From Liolophura sinensis (Eukaryota; Mollusca; Polyplacophora; Chitonida; Chitonidae): a stretch of DNA of 60,000 nt. The stretch spans positions 20,889,808 to 20,949,807 of the forward strand of contig NC_088301.1 of NCBI RefSeq assembly GCF_032854445.1, in the 5' to 3' direction. Position 1 is the stretch's first letter, and the number at the start of each line of letters is the position of its first letter. Shown here one piece after another: positions 1 to 12,800 of this stretch. Position numbers and translations under genes: made by a program. Under the pieces are notes generated by a model, which saw nothing but the letters and a program-made list of their open reading frames with translations, was not told the DNA's origin and did no database searches.

Positions 1-2357
1 TCTTGTGTAATAAACTAGAAGATACAAATATTAGTAAGATGTATTGTGGTTAGAATAAAATTCTAGTTCTCTAAATATCTGAAAAATAAATGTTCTGAGA
101 CTTTTGTGAAACTTTTTCATGAGAGTAAAATCTTTGCCATCATTCTAAATTGCTGTTTTTTTTTGTTCAGAGGCTGCTGTGACAGGTCAGACTGCCAGCA
201 CAGTGTCATATTCTCAGTGATATTTTTGCTCTGTTTAAATCAACATTTTTTTTTATCTTGAACGTTATTTCTTGTTTTCTTTAAAATCCTGATATTCTTG
301 AAGTTAGCCATTTGAATATCATAAATTAGTCATACAAAGTACTTATTGATTGTCAGTGTTTGGATATCACATGTGTATTATAAAATGTCACTGTTCCATA
401 GGATCTAGAGGATATTGCGCAATGAAGGTTGAATACTATACATTTTTTCTCTCGTGAGACCAGTGTGGAAATGATAACCCATGAGACGGGAAGCGTCAAG
501 TTGATTATTATTTCCACCTTTCACAAGAAAACTCGTTATGGAACTCAACCCTCACTGCAACATTCTATTGATTACATGTGTTTATATTTTGACAATATCA
601 TGATTTTGTGTATTTGAAAGGATTAGTGTCCAGATTTACTATTTATTCATAATTAGCTACTCCTGTATATATTGTTAAATTGAGTTTAATATGACACTTA
701 AAATAACTGGATAATGAGGCTGACTTTATGCATTTTTTCCACCAACACTCGATAATCTCCGCTGAATCTCGTCAGTGTTAAAAAAACTAGAATGACAACT
801 AGTGAAATGGTTTGTTGTTCTGCACACGGTTGTAAAAACAAGTCATCAAAGAACCCAGGGGCCAGTTGTTCAAAAGTGTATTAAAGGTAAACCAGGCTTA
901 AATCTTAGTACCAGTCTCAACCTAATACAAAGCAAATGACACTTTAGTCTGGACTAAAGTTAATACCAGGCTGAAGTCTTTATATACTTTTGAACAACTG
1001 GGCCCAGCAGTTTTTTTAAGTTTCCATACGATTTGACCCTCAAGAAATTGTGAATTTACACAACAAAATGGGAGGATTTTGTACCCACCATAGACAACTG
1101 TATCGACTCTTGCCATTATACAGCTGAAAGCTGGGAGAGGAATACATCTGAATTTCCACAATGGCACCTGTAAACAGAGGTTATAAAATACTGTTAGCTG
1201 AACTGAAAACTGATAGTATATCTCTGTACACTAAGATGTCCACATCGTGCTTGTAAGAACATTGTAAACGACTCTAGGCCCCTATGGGCATAGGCTATTC
1301 AGAATGCCGACAGTAACATGTATGCCGGTCGGGTATGCCAGTAGTTGTCATCGCATGTAGGCCCTAGATATGAGTTTAGAATCCCTTGGGGAATAGAATG
1401 ATATTTATTGTGAAGCATACGGTGGGAGAGAACAGAAATAAATGTTAAATCTTAAGATAAACATGTGAAATATACAGTGTAACACAGGATAAAGCTACAG
1501 CTTACCAATCTGTATTGCCAGTGTGGTTGAAAATACTTAGATAAAGATCAAATTCAACATCTGAAAACCCGGAATTTGAAGTTTGCCCAGAGATGTCAGC
1601 GTCATAAATCAGAACTTTAGTGTCTTCCACTTGGGTTCAGATTGATATAGCAGTATATCTGCCTCTGTGTAGATAGAATCCATCTCAAAAATAATATCAT
1701 TTTGATACGACTTAGCAGATTATTTGGGCCATTTTGACTTGGGAAAAATCTGGCTGGAGATTGGGTAGGCCAGTAAATGTATTGTTTTTGGTAGATTTAA
1801 AGTCATTGTTATGTTTCTCAGAAGCCCTTCCAGTAACATTAGGACCAGTAGCTAAATCTGGACGCTAATCCTTTAAGCAGTGTATTTAGCTGCAGGCCTT
1901 CACAGAGTTGTGTATATAGCATGACTTTGTACATGACGTCTTCTGTGACAATGAGTCTTGTTGCATGACATAGTAATGCACTCAGTTGACTAAGTTTGTA
2001 TTATGAGTGATTGCTAGTGATCCTGCTGTGCTCGGAATGGAGCCTCCAAAAAGTTTCTTTTTAATGTCATGGCATTGTGGAGTTAAATATCAAAATGTAA
2101 TAACAAAAGTGATATCTAACTGAGTGAAATATCACTTTTCTCAGTGAAGGAAATCCTGACATGTCACCTTTATATAAATGATAAAAATAATCCTACCTTT
2201 ATACCTAATAACAATAATATATGCGACTTTGTGGTGAACAGGTTTACAAGTTAGGGTAATGTAGCTGAAGCTAAAGAAAAGCTGTTACGGTTCCATTTGT
2301 CTGTCACACTGATCTCTTACACTGCATTCCAACATGTACATGTATTTGTGTGTACAG
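1..2357. other. Intron or intergenic DNA upstream of first visible exon
   Basis: AT-rich host DNA with no reading frame I can support. Because the exon at 2358 starts in phase 0 after a good acceptor, at least part of this stretch should be an intron of the same gene. It holds one MITE-like inverted-repeat element (858-1005, listed separately). A polypyrimidine tract and AG at 170 look like an acceptor, but the sequence behind it gives no usable exon. Confidence 0.5.
858..1005. mobile_element. MITE-like element with terminal inverted repeats
   Basis: The left end contains GCCAGTTGTTCAAAAGT (from 861) and the right end (978-1005) is its near-perfect reverse complement, ACTTTTGAACAACTGGGCCC. 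The similarity extends inward over about 28 bases with few mismatches. The roughly 148-base length and absence of coding sequence fit a non-autonomous DNA transposon. I see no clear target-site duplication. Confidence 0.7.
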
Positions 2358-2542
2358 GTGGGTAAGGCGTTGGCTGTGGCTGCCTTGGACATAAGGGATG
2401 CTAACCCATGGTCCCGTGTGACGCTGTCTGAACACTCCAGTTTGCAGGGTGTGCGTGATGCGGTCAGGAGGTACCTGAGGGGCATACGAGGAGGGCCTCG
2501 TTTCCCTAGGAACCCTACCAAGACAGTGACCAGAACAACCAG
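2358..2542 (+). CDS. Host gene exon 1 of those visible
   Basis: Acceptor TGTGTACAG at 2349-2357, donor AG|GTATTG at 2543. The exon starts in phase 0 and ends after two bases of an Arg/Ser codon. It encodes an Ala/Val-rich helical stretch then a basic Gly/Arg/Pro stretch. Confidence 0.65.
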
Positions 2543-5500
2543 GTATTGTTGGTGTGGAGAGGCGTGATCCCTGATAGAGTGGGGAGGCTTCCTTATTTCT
2601 CACATCAGTGACAAGTAGCTTCTGGGGTCCATTCCATTCGCTTCCCAATGGCCACTGGAGGAGGTAGCGGTTACTGACATGTTGTTCCATGGGCCACTGG
2701 AGGAGACCACTGGCACCGAGGCTGAAATCGGTGGGGTCGGTGGTGTGCATTGTAGCATCTTAACTCATGAGACTTCTGGAACATGGGTGGTCACACTGTG
2801 TCCTCCAGAAGCGGTCAAATTGATGGATGGAACACACCCCTGATAACTCATTAAATAAACCTGAAAATATAAATTGCACTTAAAATATTTATAATTTGTT
2901 ACAGTACTAATTAAGATAACTTTCTTACAAAAAAAAGTTACATGTATTAACAATGTAGTATAATGAACAAAACGAAAGTATGACTAATAATATAAATGTC
3001 ATAAAATAATGATAAAAAAGTAGATATATGTAAATAATGTTTGGATAATACTAAAAATGTTACTTCTTTTGGATATGACTACCATTTGAAACTTTTCATT
3101 CAGAGATAGTCAGTTGTTGAACTCATCAGAGGATGGGAGGATCAAATATGCAATCATCACAGTTGTTTCATTTCTGATCGTTGTCTGGTATCTGTTCAGC
3201 TTTATGGTGTCCTATGTTAGTATTTGGATTTCTGGTTTTTCAGCTTGCCTAACACAAATTTGCAGACAGCCTCGTCAAAACCCTCCTCACAACCCTCCTC
3301 AAGTACAACACCAGCCAAAGGTACCCCAGTGAGAAGAGCATCGCTCACCAACAGCCCTGTCAAGAGGGAACCAGGCCCTGTCCAGAGGGAACTAGGCCCT
3401 GTCCGGGAAGGTAAGCATTTAGACATTTTAAATTTATAAACAGTTTGCCATCGCTTCAGCTATATTGCTGTTATATCATGGTGGGAGAGACATTCTGTGT
3501 GATAGAAGAAGCTTAAAGGAAAAGACCACCTTCAAAGAAAGAACTCCTCTAAAAGGCCATTTCATGCAGATTCCAAAATGTGGTTTTCATGATTTTATTT
3601 CACATTTTTTTTCCCAAAAAAAACATGGGACTTTTTTGGAGGTTTTTTACAAGCTAAAGCACAGGATGTTACATATTTTTGTTCCTTTATGCTACTTTAA
3701 AAAATGACACTTGTTACTGCCTGGGTTGGTGTTCAGCACTGGGAGGTTAGAGCAAGGAAACAGGACTGGTTGGCCCGCTGTCAATATAATGTGACTGAGT
3801 GGAGTGTCTTATCATGATGCTTCACTAATAATCACTCATGTGTGCTATACTTATAGAGTACTTATTTATTTACCATTCTCACAGTGATAATTTCATGTGC
3901 TCAAAAATTTTAGTGGAGTGGGTTGTATGTCCTTGGATAGGAGTCTGTAGGAGTGTTGTGCTTTACCTCACTCAGAAATCTGTAAATCTTCTAAGAAAGC
4001 GTGTAAAGTAAAACATGATTAAAGTGTTATCTGGATGATGTAGGATGCCAATAGGATGATGTTTTAATGTCTGTTTATCATTCACATACAAAATGATGGT
4101 CAACTATTAAGTGATTAAACATGATTGAAATATTAAGTAAGTCTTGGATGATATAGGGTGCCAAAAGGATGTTGTTTTAATGATTGTGTCTTTTATCATT
4201 CATATACATGCTTTTAATACATCTACATGTGCCTACAGTGAATCGTCCCACTGCAAGCACTCGGAGAAGAATGACTGTGCCCAACTGTGCTGCCAAAGTT
4301 CAGCCTAAAGCTCCGTTAATGGCCACCAAAAGTGCACCAGTAGCGACGCATATAAACACGTCAGTGCCCTTAGCCCTGACCTCTATGACCTCGGAACAAA
4401 CTGTGTATCACACCTCTTCCCATGGCATTGAGGAAGACAGACTACGATCCATAAAGGTAGAATATAACAGAAGTGTATAACAAGGGGTAGAAACTCATTT
4501 TTCAGAACGAATGAAAGGTAAAGTTGTCATTGAGTGAGTTATTGGAATAAACCCAGCAGGCCTTACAGGTTGAAGTGTAATAAATAAATGGAGGCCTATG
4601 AGCGTCATTCCGATTCATTCGTCACGAGGCAGAGATGAAATAATTCATTTATTCTAGAATGTTATGACAAGTTGTAATTCTGGGCAACTAACGTGTACAT
4701 ACATATGCCTGTAGTCCTGTATGTAACTACAAGAATCTCTGTACAAGTCTATGTAGACCTATGCATGTATGGACGTGTCTGTCGTTCGATTTTATCAACC
4801 CACTTCACACAGTCAACTTCTCACTTTCCAGGTGTATTGCCGGAGACCTAAAATGGTGAAGTGTTGAGTATTTTCATAAAAATGCTCCAGTAGGCTTACC
4901 CAGTACTCCCTCTCTTGGAAAAGTATGGAGTACCGCACTACCTCTGAAAATTATCTGTAGCATTGCTTGACCCCTTAGGTTAATGCCCAATAGTTGATCT
5001 TCCTAATTGTGTGAATGCAAAACAAACTTATTATACAAAGTTTTTCATGGTCCATTGAATGAGTTATCTGTTTAATTGTGGAACGAGCTGTTAATTACGT
5101 TTGCTGTATGTGAGGAACATGTGGATATTATCCTAAAAAGATGGAAAAAAAGGTTGACAGATTGTACATGTATTTTATGTATCCTTGCTATATTTGTACT
5201 CTTGAGATACAACTGTACAATGTAAAGACCAAAACATGTTTTTTATTGTGATATGTTGCTTTGATAGAAATAATGAAGATTTTCATGCTCACACTAACCA
5301 AACAAATAGAAATGGTAACAGCTTAGTTGCAAAAAAAATTGCGGGGGGGGGGGGGACATTTAGAATCTTACAGTGTATCATAATATGACGTTCTGGAGCA
5401 ATTCAGGAAAAAAATTTGCCTTAAAATCCTGTCATATTGAGGTGAGGCCAGATCCTGCATTACAGACAGAATAACGGATAGGCCCTTTGTGGGTGGAGAA

Positions 5501-8500
5501 GACAAATGAATTGTACGAGGAGGCAATTGGTCATTAGTTACAAGAAAAATAAAAAACAGAAGAAGATCAATAGACCCATTTTACAACCTTTGGGCTGTAG
5601 TTTGAAATTCAACTTCATACTAAAAGTGGCTGCTTTAAAAGTTTTGTGAATTCAATCACACACAAAAAAAATAAGTAAATAAATAGAAATGGGATAACCA
5701 TTCTCTTTTTACACATGTGTGAGAGAACTCCTTATAATATGTGTGTTTTTTTTCACAACTGACACGTAACACCTGGTGTGTATTTCAGATGACAGTTTCA
5801 ACTCGTCAGAAGTCCTCCAGCCGTATACCCATCCTAGTGAATCGCTCAGTCCTTCAGTTAGCAGACACTTGCTGTTTAGAAGGAGTATCCTCACAGATCA
5901 ACAGATACCCAGAGAGATTACATTACCACACTATCAAACCGTTATCTCCAAACAAACATGCTCAGATCCTGTACCATCCAGCTCCACCTGCCAACACAGA
6001 CCTACTGCCCTTCCATGAACCACCAGGCTGTACCAATGGTCAGTGTAAGGAGAAGCGCCTCAAGCTTGATGCCACCCTTAGCCTGTCAGCCCAACTACAG
6101 GCCACTCCTGAGCGCAAGATAAGCGTGGAACCGCCAAAGTAAGAAACACTGACTTTACCTTTCACTGACTTTGCCCAACCTACAGAGGAAGACTGTGTTC
6201 TATGCTATTTTGGTGATTTGTGCATATAGCTATTTATATGTATTACAAAAAAAACAAAAGAAAACAAACAAAACAGGTATATTGTAATTGTGAATTATTC
6301 TTACATTGTATATGATGTTCTTGTGTACAAGGTATAGATGATAGAGTACTGTATAGTTAAAGCTTTATGGAAATAATATGTACATGTATACTGTAGTTTT
6401 CTTAAGTATAAACTACATGTAGGTACGGAAAAAGTTGGTACAAAAATTTTATGCTTGTAAATCACTTTGATGATAGAAGTGTTACCTGAAATGATTTCAT
6501 AAAATACGCACATGTATCCAATTACGAACATGTATCCAATTATGAATCATTCCGTCATCTTACCTGAAATTTTGGGGGTCAGAAGATCTGTTTTAAAATA
6601 ACTTAATTTTACTGTTATATTTGATGGTGTAGAACTGACCCACCCAGAAGGAAGACGCGCCGCTTGTCCCAACTCTTGAAGAAGCGCAGTGTTTCGCACA
6701 GTCCCAAAACCAACTCCTGGAAAGGAAGTTCCTCAAAGACAGGTAGTGGCAATGATAGTGAAACAGAGAAAAAACCTCGCCGGAGGAGAAAAAAGTCCAA
6801 GAGAAAGTCCTCACTCGCCTCCCCTTCTTCTGATGAAATAGGACCAGGTAAATGTGAACATTGTCTGCTCGTCACATGTTTGTCTTTACTAGTTGTGTGT
6901 ATTTGACTAATAAGGTAATGTGAGTAATTAGCAGACTCTTGTTCCTGGTTCTTTAATTTTTCTGCCATGTAATTAGTTTAGGGCCCTGGGCTCCCTTTCA
7001 CAAAACTTTGTAAATCTGTTTTTCTTAATGAACCTTGTAAATCTCCTTGCCATATGGTGCTTTAACACAAAGAACGTCTTTTATGATATAAAGTTACGAG
7101 AAGTATAATTGCAAAGTTTTGTGAAAGCGCCACCTGTTCCACAATGACACTGTAGACTAAGTTGGTTGTAAGTACACGTACCATGGCAGCATATGCCTTC
7201 AGTTGCAGTAAACTTCCACTATTATCGCTTTGTGGAAAGGGCCCAGGGAGTCATTTCTCATAGGGGTCGTAACGTTATGCTGGTCGCAAATGCCAAGGCG
7301 ACGTATGCCGTCAGTATGTGATGTCATGGTGATTAGGCCGGCGTAACATTATTAGACCGGCATAACGTTATTAGGCCGGCGTAACGTTATTAGACCGGCG
7401 TAACATTACAACCCTTATGAGAAAGAGCCCATAGGTGTCTTTGGTTTCAATTGTAAAGTTTAAGATTCTTTCATGCCATTGTCTCTCTTTGCATTTATAG
7501 AACCTTCATAGAGATCCAAAACTCAGTAACATTTGAATCCTATGATTTTAAAGAGGCTATAGAGGTGATTTTTTGACAAAAAATCCATATCAAACCAAAT
7601 TTTTCTCTGCTTGCCAAGAAGACCTCAAATGACTGCCTTTCAGAAAATACCACACTCGTACATGTAGTATTTATAACTGGAAAAGGATTATAAAGTTTGA
7701 AAAAGTATTATAAATTTTAGGAACTTTATTACCTGTTTTGGACGGTAATACGAGCATGTACTTTGGGAAAGGTACCCTAGTTCCTCAACATATTGTACAT
7801 GAAAGAGCAACTTTCAGTGTAATTTATGCACATTTTAATTTGATTTTGGAGACAAAACTACATTGGTTGGATTGGCCAGTTCCAGAGCTTCACAAAAAAT
7901 ATAACTTTATCAGTCAGTACAGAATAATACCTTCAGAGATTTGCTTGAATAATCATTTTGCAAACATGTGAAAAGGTTGAAGAATTACAGTAGATGTAAT
8001 AATTTGAGGAGGATGCTAGGAGAACTTGGATTAATGATTTAATAGTCTCTTTAATACTAAATATACTAAAGAAAAATAACCCTTTGATGGCTTATTCAGC
8101 TGAGGTATTGTTCTCGTCACAGTTGTTTGACCCCAGATTTATGAGGCTGTAGGCTCATTTCCAGCCCTTCCTGCTTCGGCTATGGCTTTAAATGAAAAAG
8201 TTTTTGTGATAGCTTCTTGGTGAAGGCCGTTTATATCACAGCACTTCTGGCCCCAGGATCTCAAAGCAATCTTAGTCAAAACTTTATATCAGCTTAAAAT
8301 CGTTATTTCTTATCTTTATAAAAATATCTCTCGGCAACATTAACTCTGGGTAAGTTAATGAAAAATAAGTCAGCTAAAATAAGGGAAAGGAACAATTATT
8401 ATTGTTTAATTATTTTTTTTTAAATTATTGAAATTGTGACTTAGGTCTAAGATGGCTTTGTTATCCCAGGGCCTGTTTCCTCAACCTATAAACCTGGTTG

Positions 8501-9838
8501 CCATAAGTGAAAAATACCTGAGCAAGGTGCTCAGTTCCAGTCAGACAAATGATTATTTGTAATGCGCATGAAGTTGTGTACAATATACATGTACAAATGG
8601 TACATTTCCTAAACTTTTATGAAGGAAAAAAAAAAGTAAACCAATAACAGTGCATGTACATGTATACGTGTGTGAGGGATTTTCTATACTATTAAAATGC
8701 ATGATCTATTTGTACTTTATGAATGCCATAATTCTTCTAGAATTTCGGACTCTCTACTGGTGATTTGACCAATATTTTCCATGTCAAGATATATGACACT
8801 GACTACAGTGATATTTCTGTTGTAAGGGTAAGATACAAACACTCATTCATTTCACCTACAGATTATGTCCCTTGAACATGGTGATGGTTGATATCAAGTA
8901 CACTGACCCTTGATTATTTATCTAAGTGATAAAGTGAGTTTTCAGCCATTTGCTTTCAAATATGTTAAGCTGCTAGATTTTGTGTATTAATGCATGTGTA
9001 ATTGTCATGAAAAGAAGTTTTTGGAAATTCAGGTCTCACAAGCCAATGGCTTAAACTTGTTCAAGGTAACTGAAGTGTGTACATACATAGAGTGTATAAG
9101 CAATTCTTGACAAGTAGAGGATATTCTATCAAAATGAACTTATTGATATTCAGTATCTTTAATTACATGAACAGCTTATCAATGACACTGAGGCATCTGA
9201 TAAAAGAAACAAGGTACAAAGATGACTTTTGTTCCTGATTTAATCCGTCACATGAATAAAAACTTACTGACAAGTTTGAATGCAAATTTCGATGATTCAC
9301 TCCATCCAGATTGTGTGACTATCAAGCAAAATGGTTGCATGGTGGCTTGACGGTTATAATGACAGATCAGGAATGGTCTAACTGTATTCTAACTGTATCA
9401 ACACAAACCGAGTCTTGTTTTTTTAGTCAAGAGGAAAATACTTTTATTCTGGTGCAGTTCTGACAACATAAAATTTTTGATTGGTTTTGGCAGGTATTCT
9501 CACGTTTATCAGGCCTCAACGGTCCGTTGTTATTGCTAAAGATTGACCTTTTATTGGGTGTTTCCACTGTAGAGGGCTGCAAGTTATCTAATCTGTTAAG
9601 TGTACGGGAGGTGTTTAGCTGTCATTAAAGCCCTGTGGCCCCCTCAACACTCACAGGGACACCACCCCACCCTGCCTCCTCACACCCAACCCACCTGTGG
9701 TAAAGCCTCAAATCCTGTGCGAAATTTTGGAAGAATTATGGTAATAGTGCATGTACATGGGATCAGTATGTAGAATTAAATGTGAGCTAATTTGCAAATT
9801 TAGATAATTTAACCATTTAGCCATTATTTTAATGTACA

Positions 9839-9879
<41 letters not shown>

Positions 9880-12800
9880 AACACTGCTTGTATTTTGAAC
9901 TTTATACTAAACAGTATAACTTTTTGCAAAATTCTGTGACAAGATGCATGAGGTGAGCAGACAATGGTCACATTGCCTCAATGGTTATTTTTGGACTGGT
10001 TTTTTGGTTGATTTCATTTCTGTATTCAGATGCTGTAGAAAACTATGTTTTATCCATGGTATTGTGACTGTGACAGCTTTCTTGTTACTTATAAGTATTG
10101 TGGGATCAGTTCTGGATGATTGAGAATATATAGCAATTAAAGTATATCTAGAGCATTTATTCATTTTTCCAGTATCATTTTCTGTTTGTATGATTGGAAA
10201 GTAGTATGCACGATTGTCCGGTTAAAATGCATGCACAGTTGCAGTCATGATAGATCATAGCTATTGAAGGGCATGAAGTTATGCTGCAGACATATACCTA
10301 TAGCTTTCTGTGAGTGCATGTTGCTACAGTCAGCCTTCATTTGTTTTTCACAAACATATGACTTTTCTTTGTCCTGTTTTTTTCCGGTTTGACAGCTCTC
10401 TGAATTTTTCTTCAACATGGTTCATCATGTTAAATTGAAATAGGTTTCTAAGTGCCAAATTACAAACCATGTTTGACTTTTGGTCCGTTTTTGACAAAAT
10501 TATGACCATTTTTGTCCCGTTGGAAGAGTTTTTGTTGTGGACTGGCAGTTTTCACGGCTTTTTTTAAAAAGAAGTGGATTATTTTAAATTGAAACTTGAT
10601 ACATGGCTTCACCAATATACGTTACAGTCCAAGGTTAAGTTTTGGGCCATTTCATCAATTTTCAAAAAAATGATGGCAGTTTTTTGTTCTGTTGTGGACT
10701 GTAGCTATTTATATCCTGACTGCTCACAGGACTAGTCTAAAGTTATGTCCCTTTCGAAATCATGCCGAAGGTATGTGTAGATATCAACCTGCCATTTTTA
10801 TACAGGTGTAACACGATCACTGATTTTATTGATAACCAAGGTCATCTGTTACACTCTGCTTACCATGTGCCTGTATCGTTTTACAAGGATGTTGCAGTTA
10901 CTCTATTAAACCTAGTATTATAGCAAGAGCTTTACCTGTATGTACTAGTAGGTGTACTTGCCTCTACTTGCTTTTGTCATCTTACCTTATTTGTGTGTTG
11001 GCTGGGCTCTTCTATAGTATTAAAATTACGTGCCTATAGCTGTCTTCTCTGAAATTTTTCGTGCTACAGTGAATATTTGTTGTCTGATAGATGTATTCCA
11101 AAAATGAAGCACAGTCTGATGGCCAACTACATTTGGTTACAAATACATGCAGTCAAATGACAAACTTGACACACTTGGCAAACTCAGCCTGAATCAAGTA
11201 TCTCCCAAAGTAAACCACTTTGACAGGCAAATCTCAGACAAATCAAATTGCCTATGAAAAGTACTCAACACAAAGCGGATGCTTGCTATATTGTAATATT
11301 TGCAATGGAGACTAACGATCAGCTTTTAAACAGACTTCTGTAAAGGAGTCTGTTAGGTCATCATGTATGCACAGTGCATCTGATATTCTTTCTTGTAATC
11401 AGCTTACTATAAGATAATGCTTTGCTTGAACAGCCACAGATATCAGCTCTAATATTGGATTGCAATATTATAGCCTCTGAAGTTTGCATTATTGAGAATC
11501 TGAACTCATAAGACATTAACTGCAGGCATATAAACTTTCATGGCTTAATTGTAGATAAAAATTGACAACAGTAGAAATCTTTGAAGTGAAAGTAGACTTT
11601 ATGAAAAACTCCTCAAGAGATTTTATAACATAAGAAATGTTTGTAATGGTGTACATGGAGAGATGGGATGAAAACTGGATACAGTACTGCAGCTCTCCTA
11701 TTTTATGGGCTGATGGACAGAGAGCTACAGAGTGAAGGCTAACAAAAGAAGGACAGGTAACTTAGTTGTTTAGACACAGCTCCTTGGCTAATCATTACAG
11801 GAAATTGTTTTCAATATAGCTACATGTTATGTCTTGCACCACTTTGCAAGGTACGTGTATACACTATACATGTAGATGTAGTTTATTCACCACAGCTTCC
11901 AGATACTGCTAATATTTCTGCTCCATGCCTCTCCCACCATATTGCGGGGCCTCCGTGGCTCACTTGGTTAGCGCGCTAGCGCAGTGTAATGACCCAGGAG
12001 TCTCACCAATGTAGTCGCTGTGAGTTCAAGCCCACCTCATGCTGGCTTCTTCTCCGGCCGTACTTGGGAAGGTCTTCCAGCAACCTGCGGATGGTTGTGG
12101 GTTTCCCCCAGGCTCTGCCCGGTTTCCACTCACCATAATGCTGGCCGTCGTCGTATAAGTGAAATATTCTTGAGTACGGCGTAAAACACCCATCAAATAA
12201 ATAAATAAATCCCACAATATTGCATGTTTTAGATTTGGCTACATCCTCCCAATGTCAATAGCTTTCACTCTGTAGCTCTCCGTCCATCAGTGTATAAAGT
12301 AGGAGAGCCACAATACTCCATCTATGGTGGAACTGTATGGCTGGTATGAGTGGTCATTGTGATTCATGCTGTGTTTTGTGCTCGTATACAGTACAACCAC
12401 TGCCAGAGACCGTTCTACAAGGTTCAGGGCTGGTGCTCTCCGCAAGGTAAATATTCTCACCTTCCTTTATAGCATGTGCATAATCCAAAAAAACTCTTGG
12501 CATTTTGTACCAGCTTATTGATTATAATAACGCATTAAATCGTGTGTTGCATCAGGTTAAAAAGGACCATCTGAATGTATTTGTAGTGTCCAGCAGTCTT
12601 AGTTGGGAGTCAAAGACTGTCACTGGTTCAAATTCAGAGCTTGACAATTCGCTTAGGAAATTTGAGGTCTTCCAGACAGCAGTATCTACATATACGTATA
12701 AACATGGAAGGACTGAATGGTTACCATGATGTGTAAAATGGCACTGTGTTTGGAGCTGAGGTGCATTAGGTTTCTGGGACCTCCATGGCTGAGGTGGTTT

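Larger units (their letters stand above)
6848..12391. other. Large intron (5.5 kb) of host gene
   Basis: It lies between exons 5 and 6. It holds two short MITE-like elements (6987-7134 and 7254-7423), an (AT)n tract at 9843-9878 and the left part of an inverted-repeat element (from 11,681) with a SINE inside. Short frames in it are not supported by splice sites or composition. Confidence 0.55.

Noticed and set aside
171-185. Possible 15-base micro-exon after a good acceptor
   Set aside because: It does not fit the phase-0 start of the next exon without a stop codon.
7738-7971. 77-codon frame in the large intron
   Set aside because: No splice sites fit the gene's phase and the sequence is AT-rich with intron-like composition.
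12003-12217. Minus-strand frames over the SINE (also at 27,022, 31,341, 43,203 and 46,233)
   Set aside because: They coincide with SINE A copies and give the same peptide in each, so they are repeat sequence.
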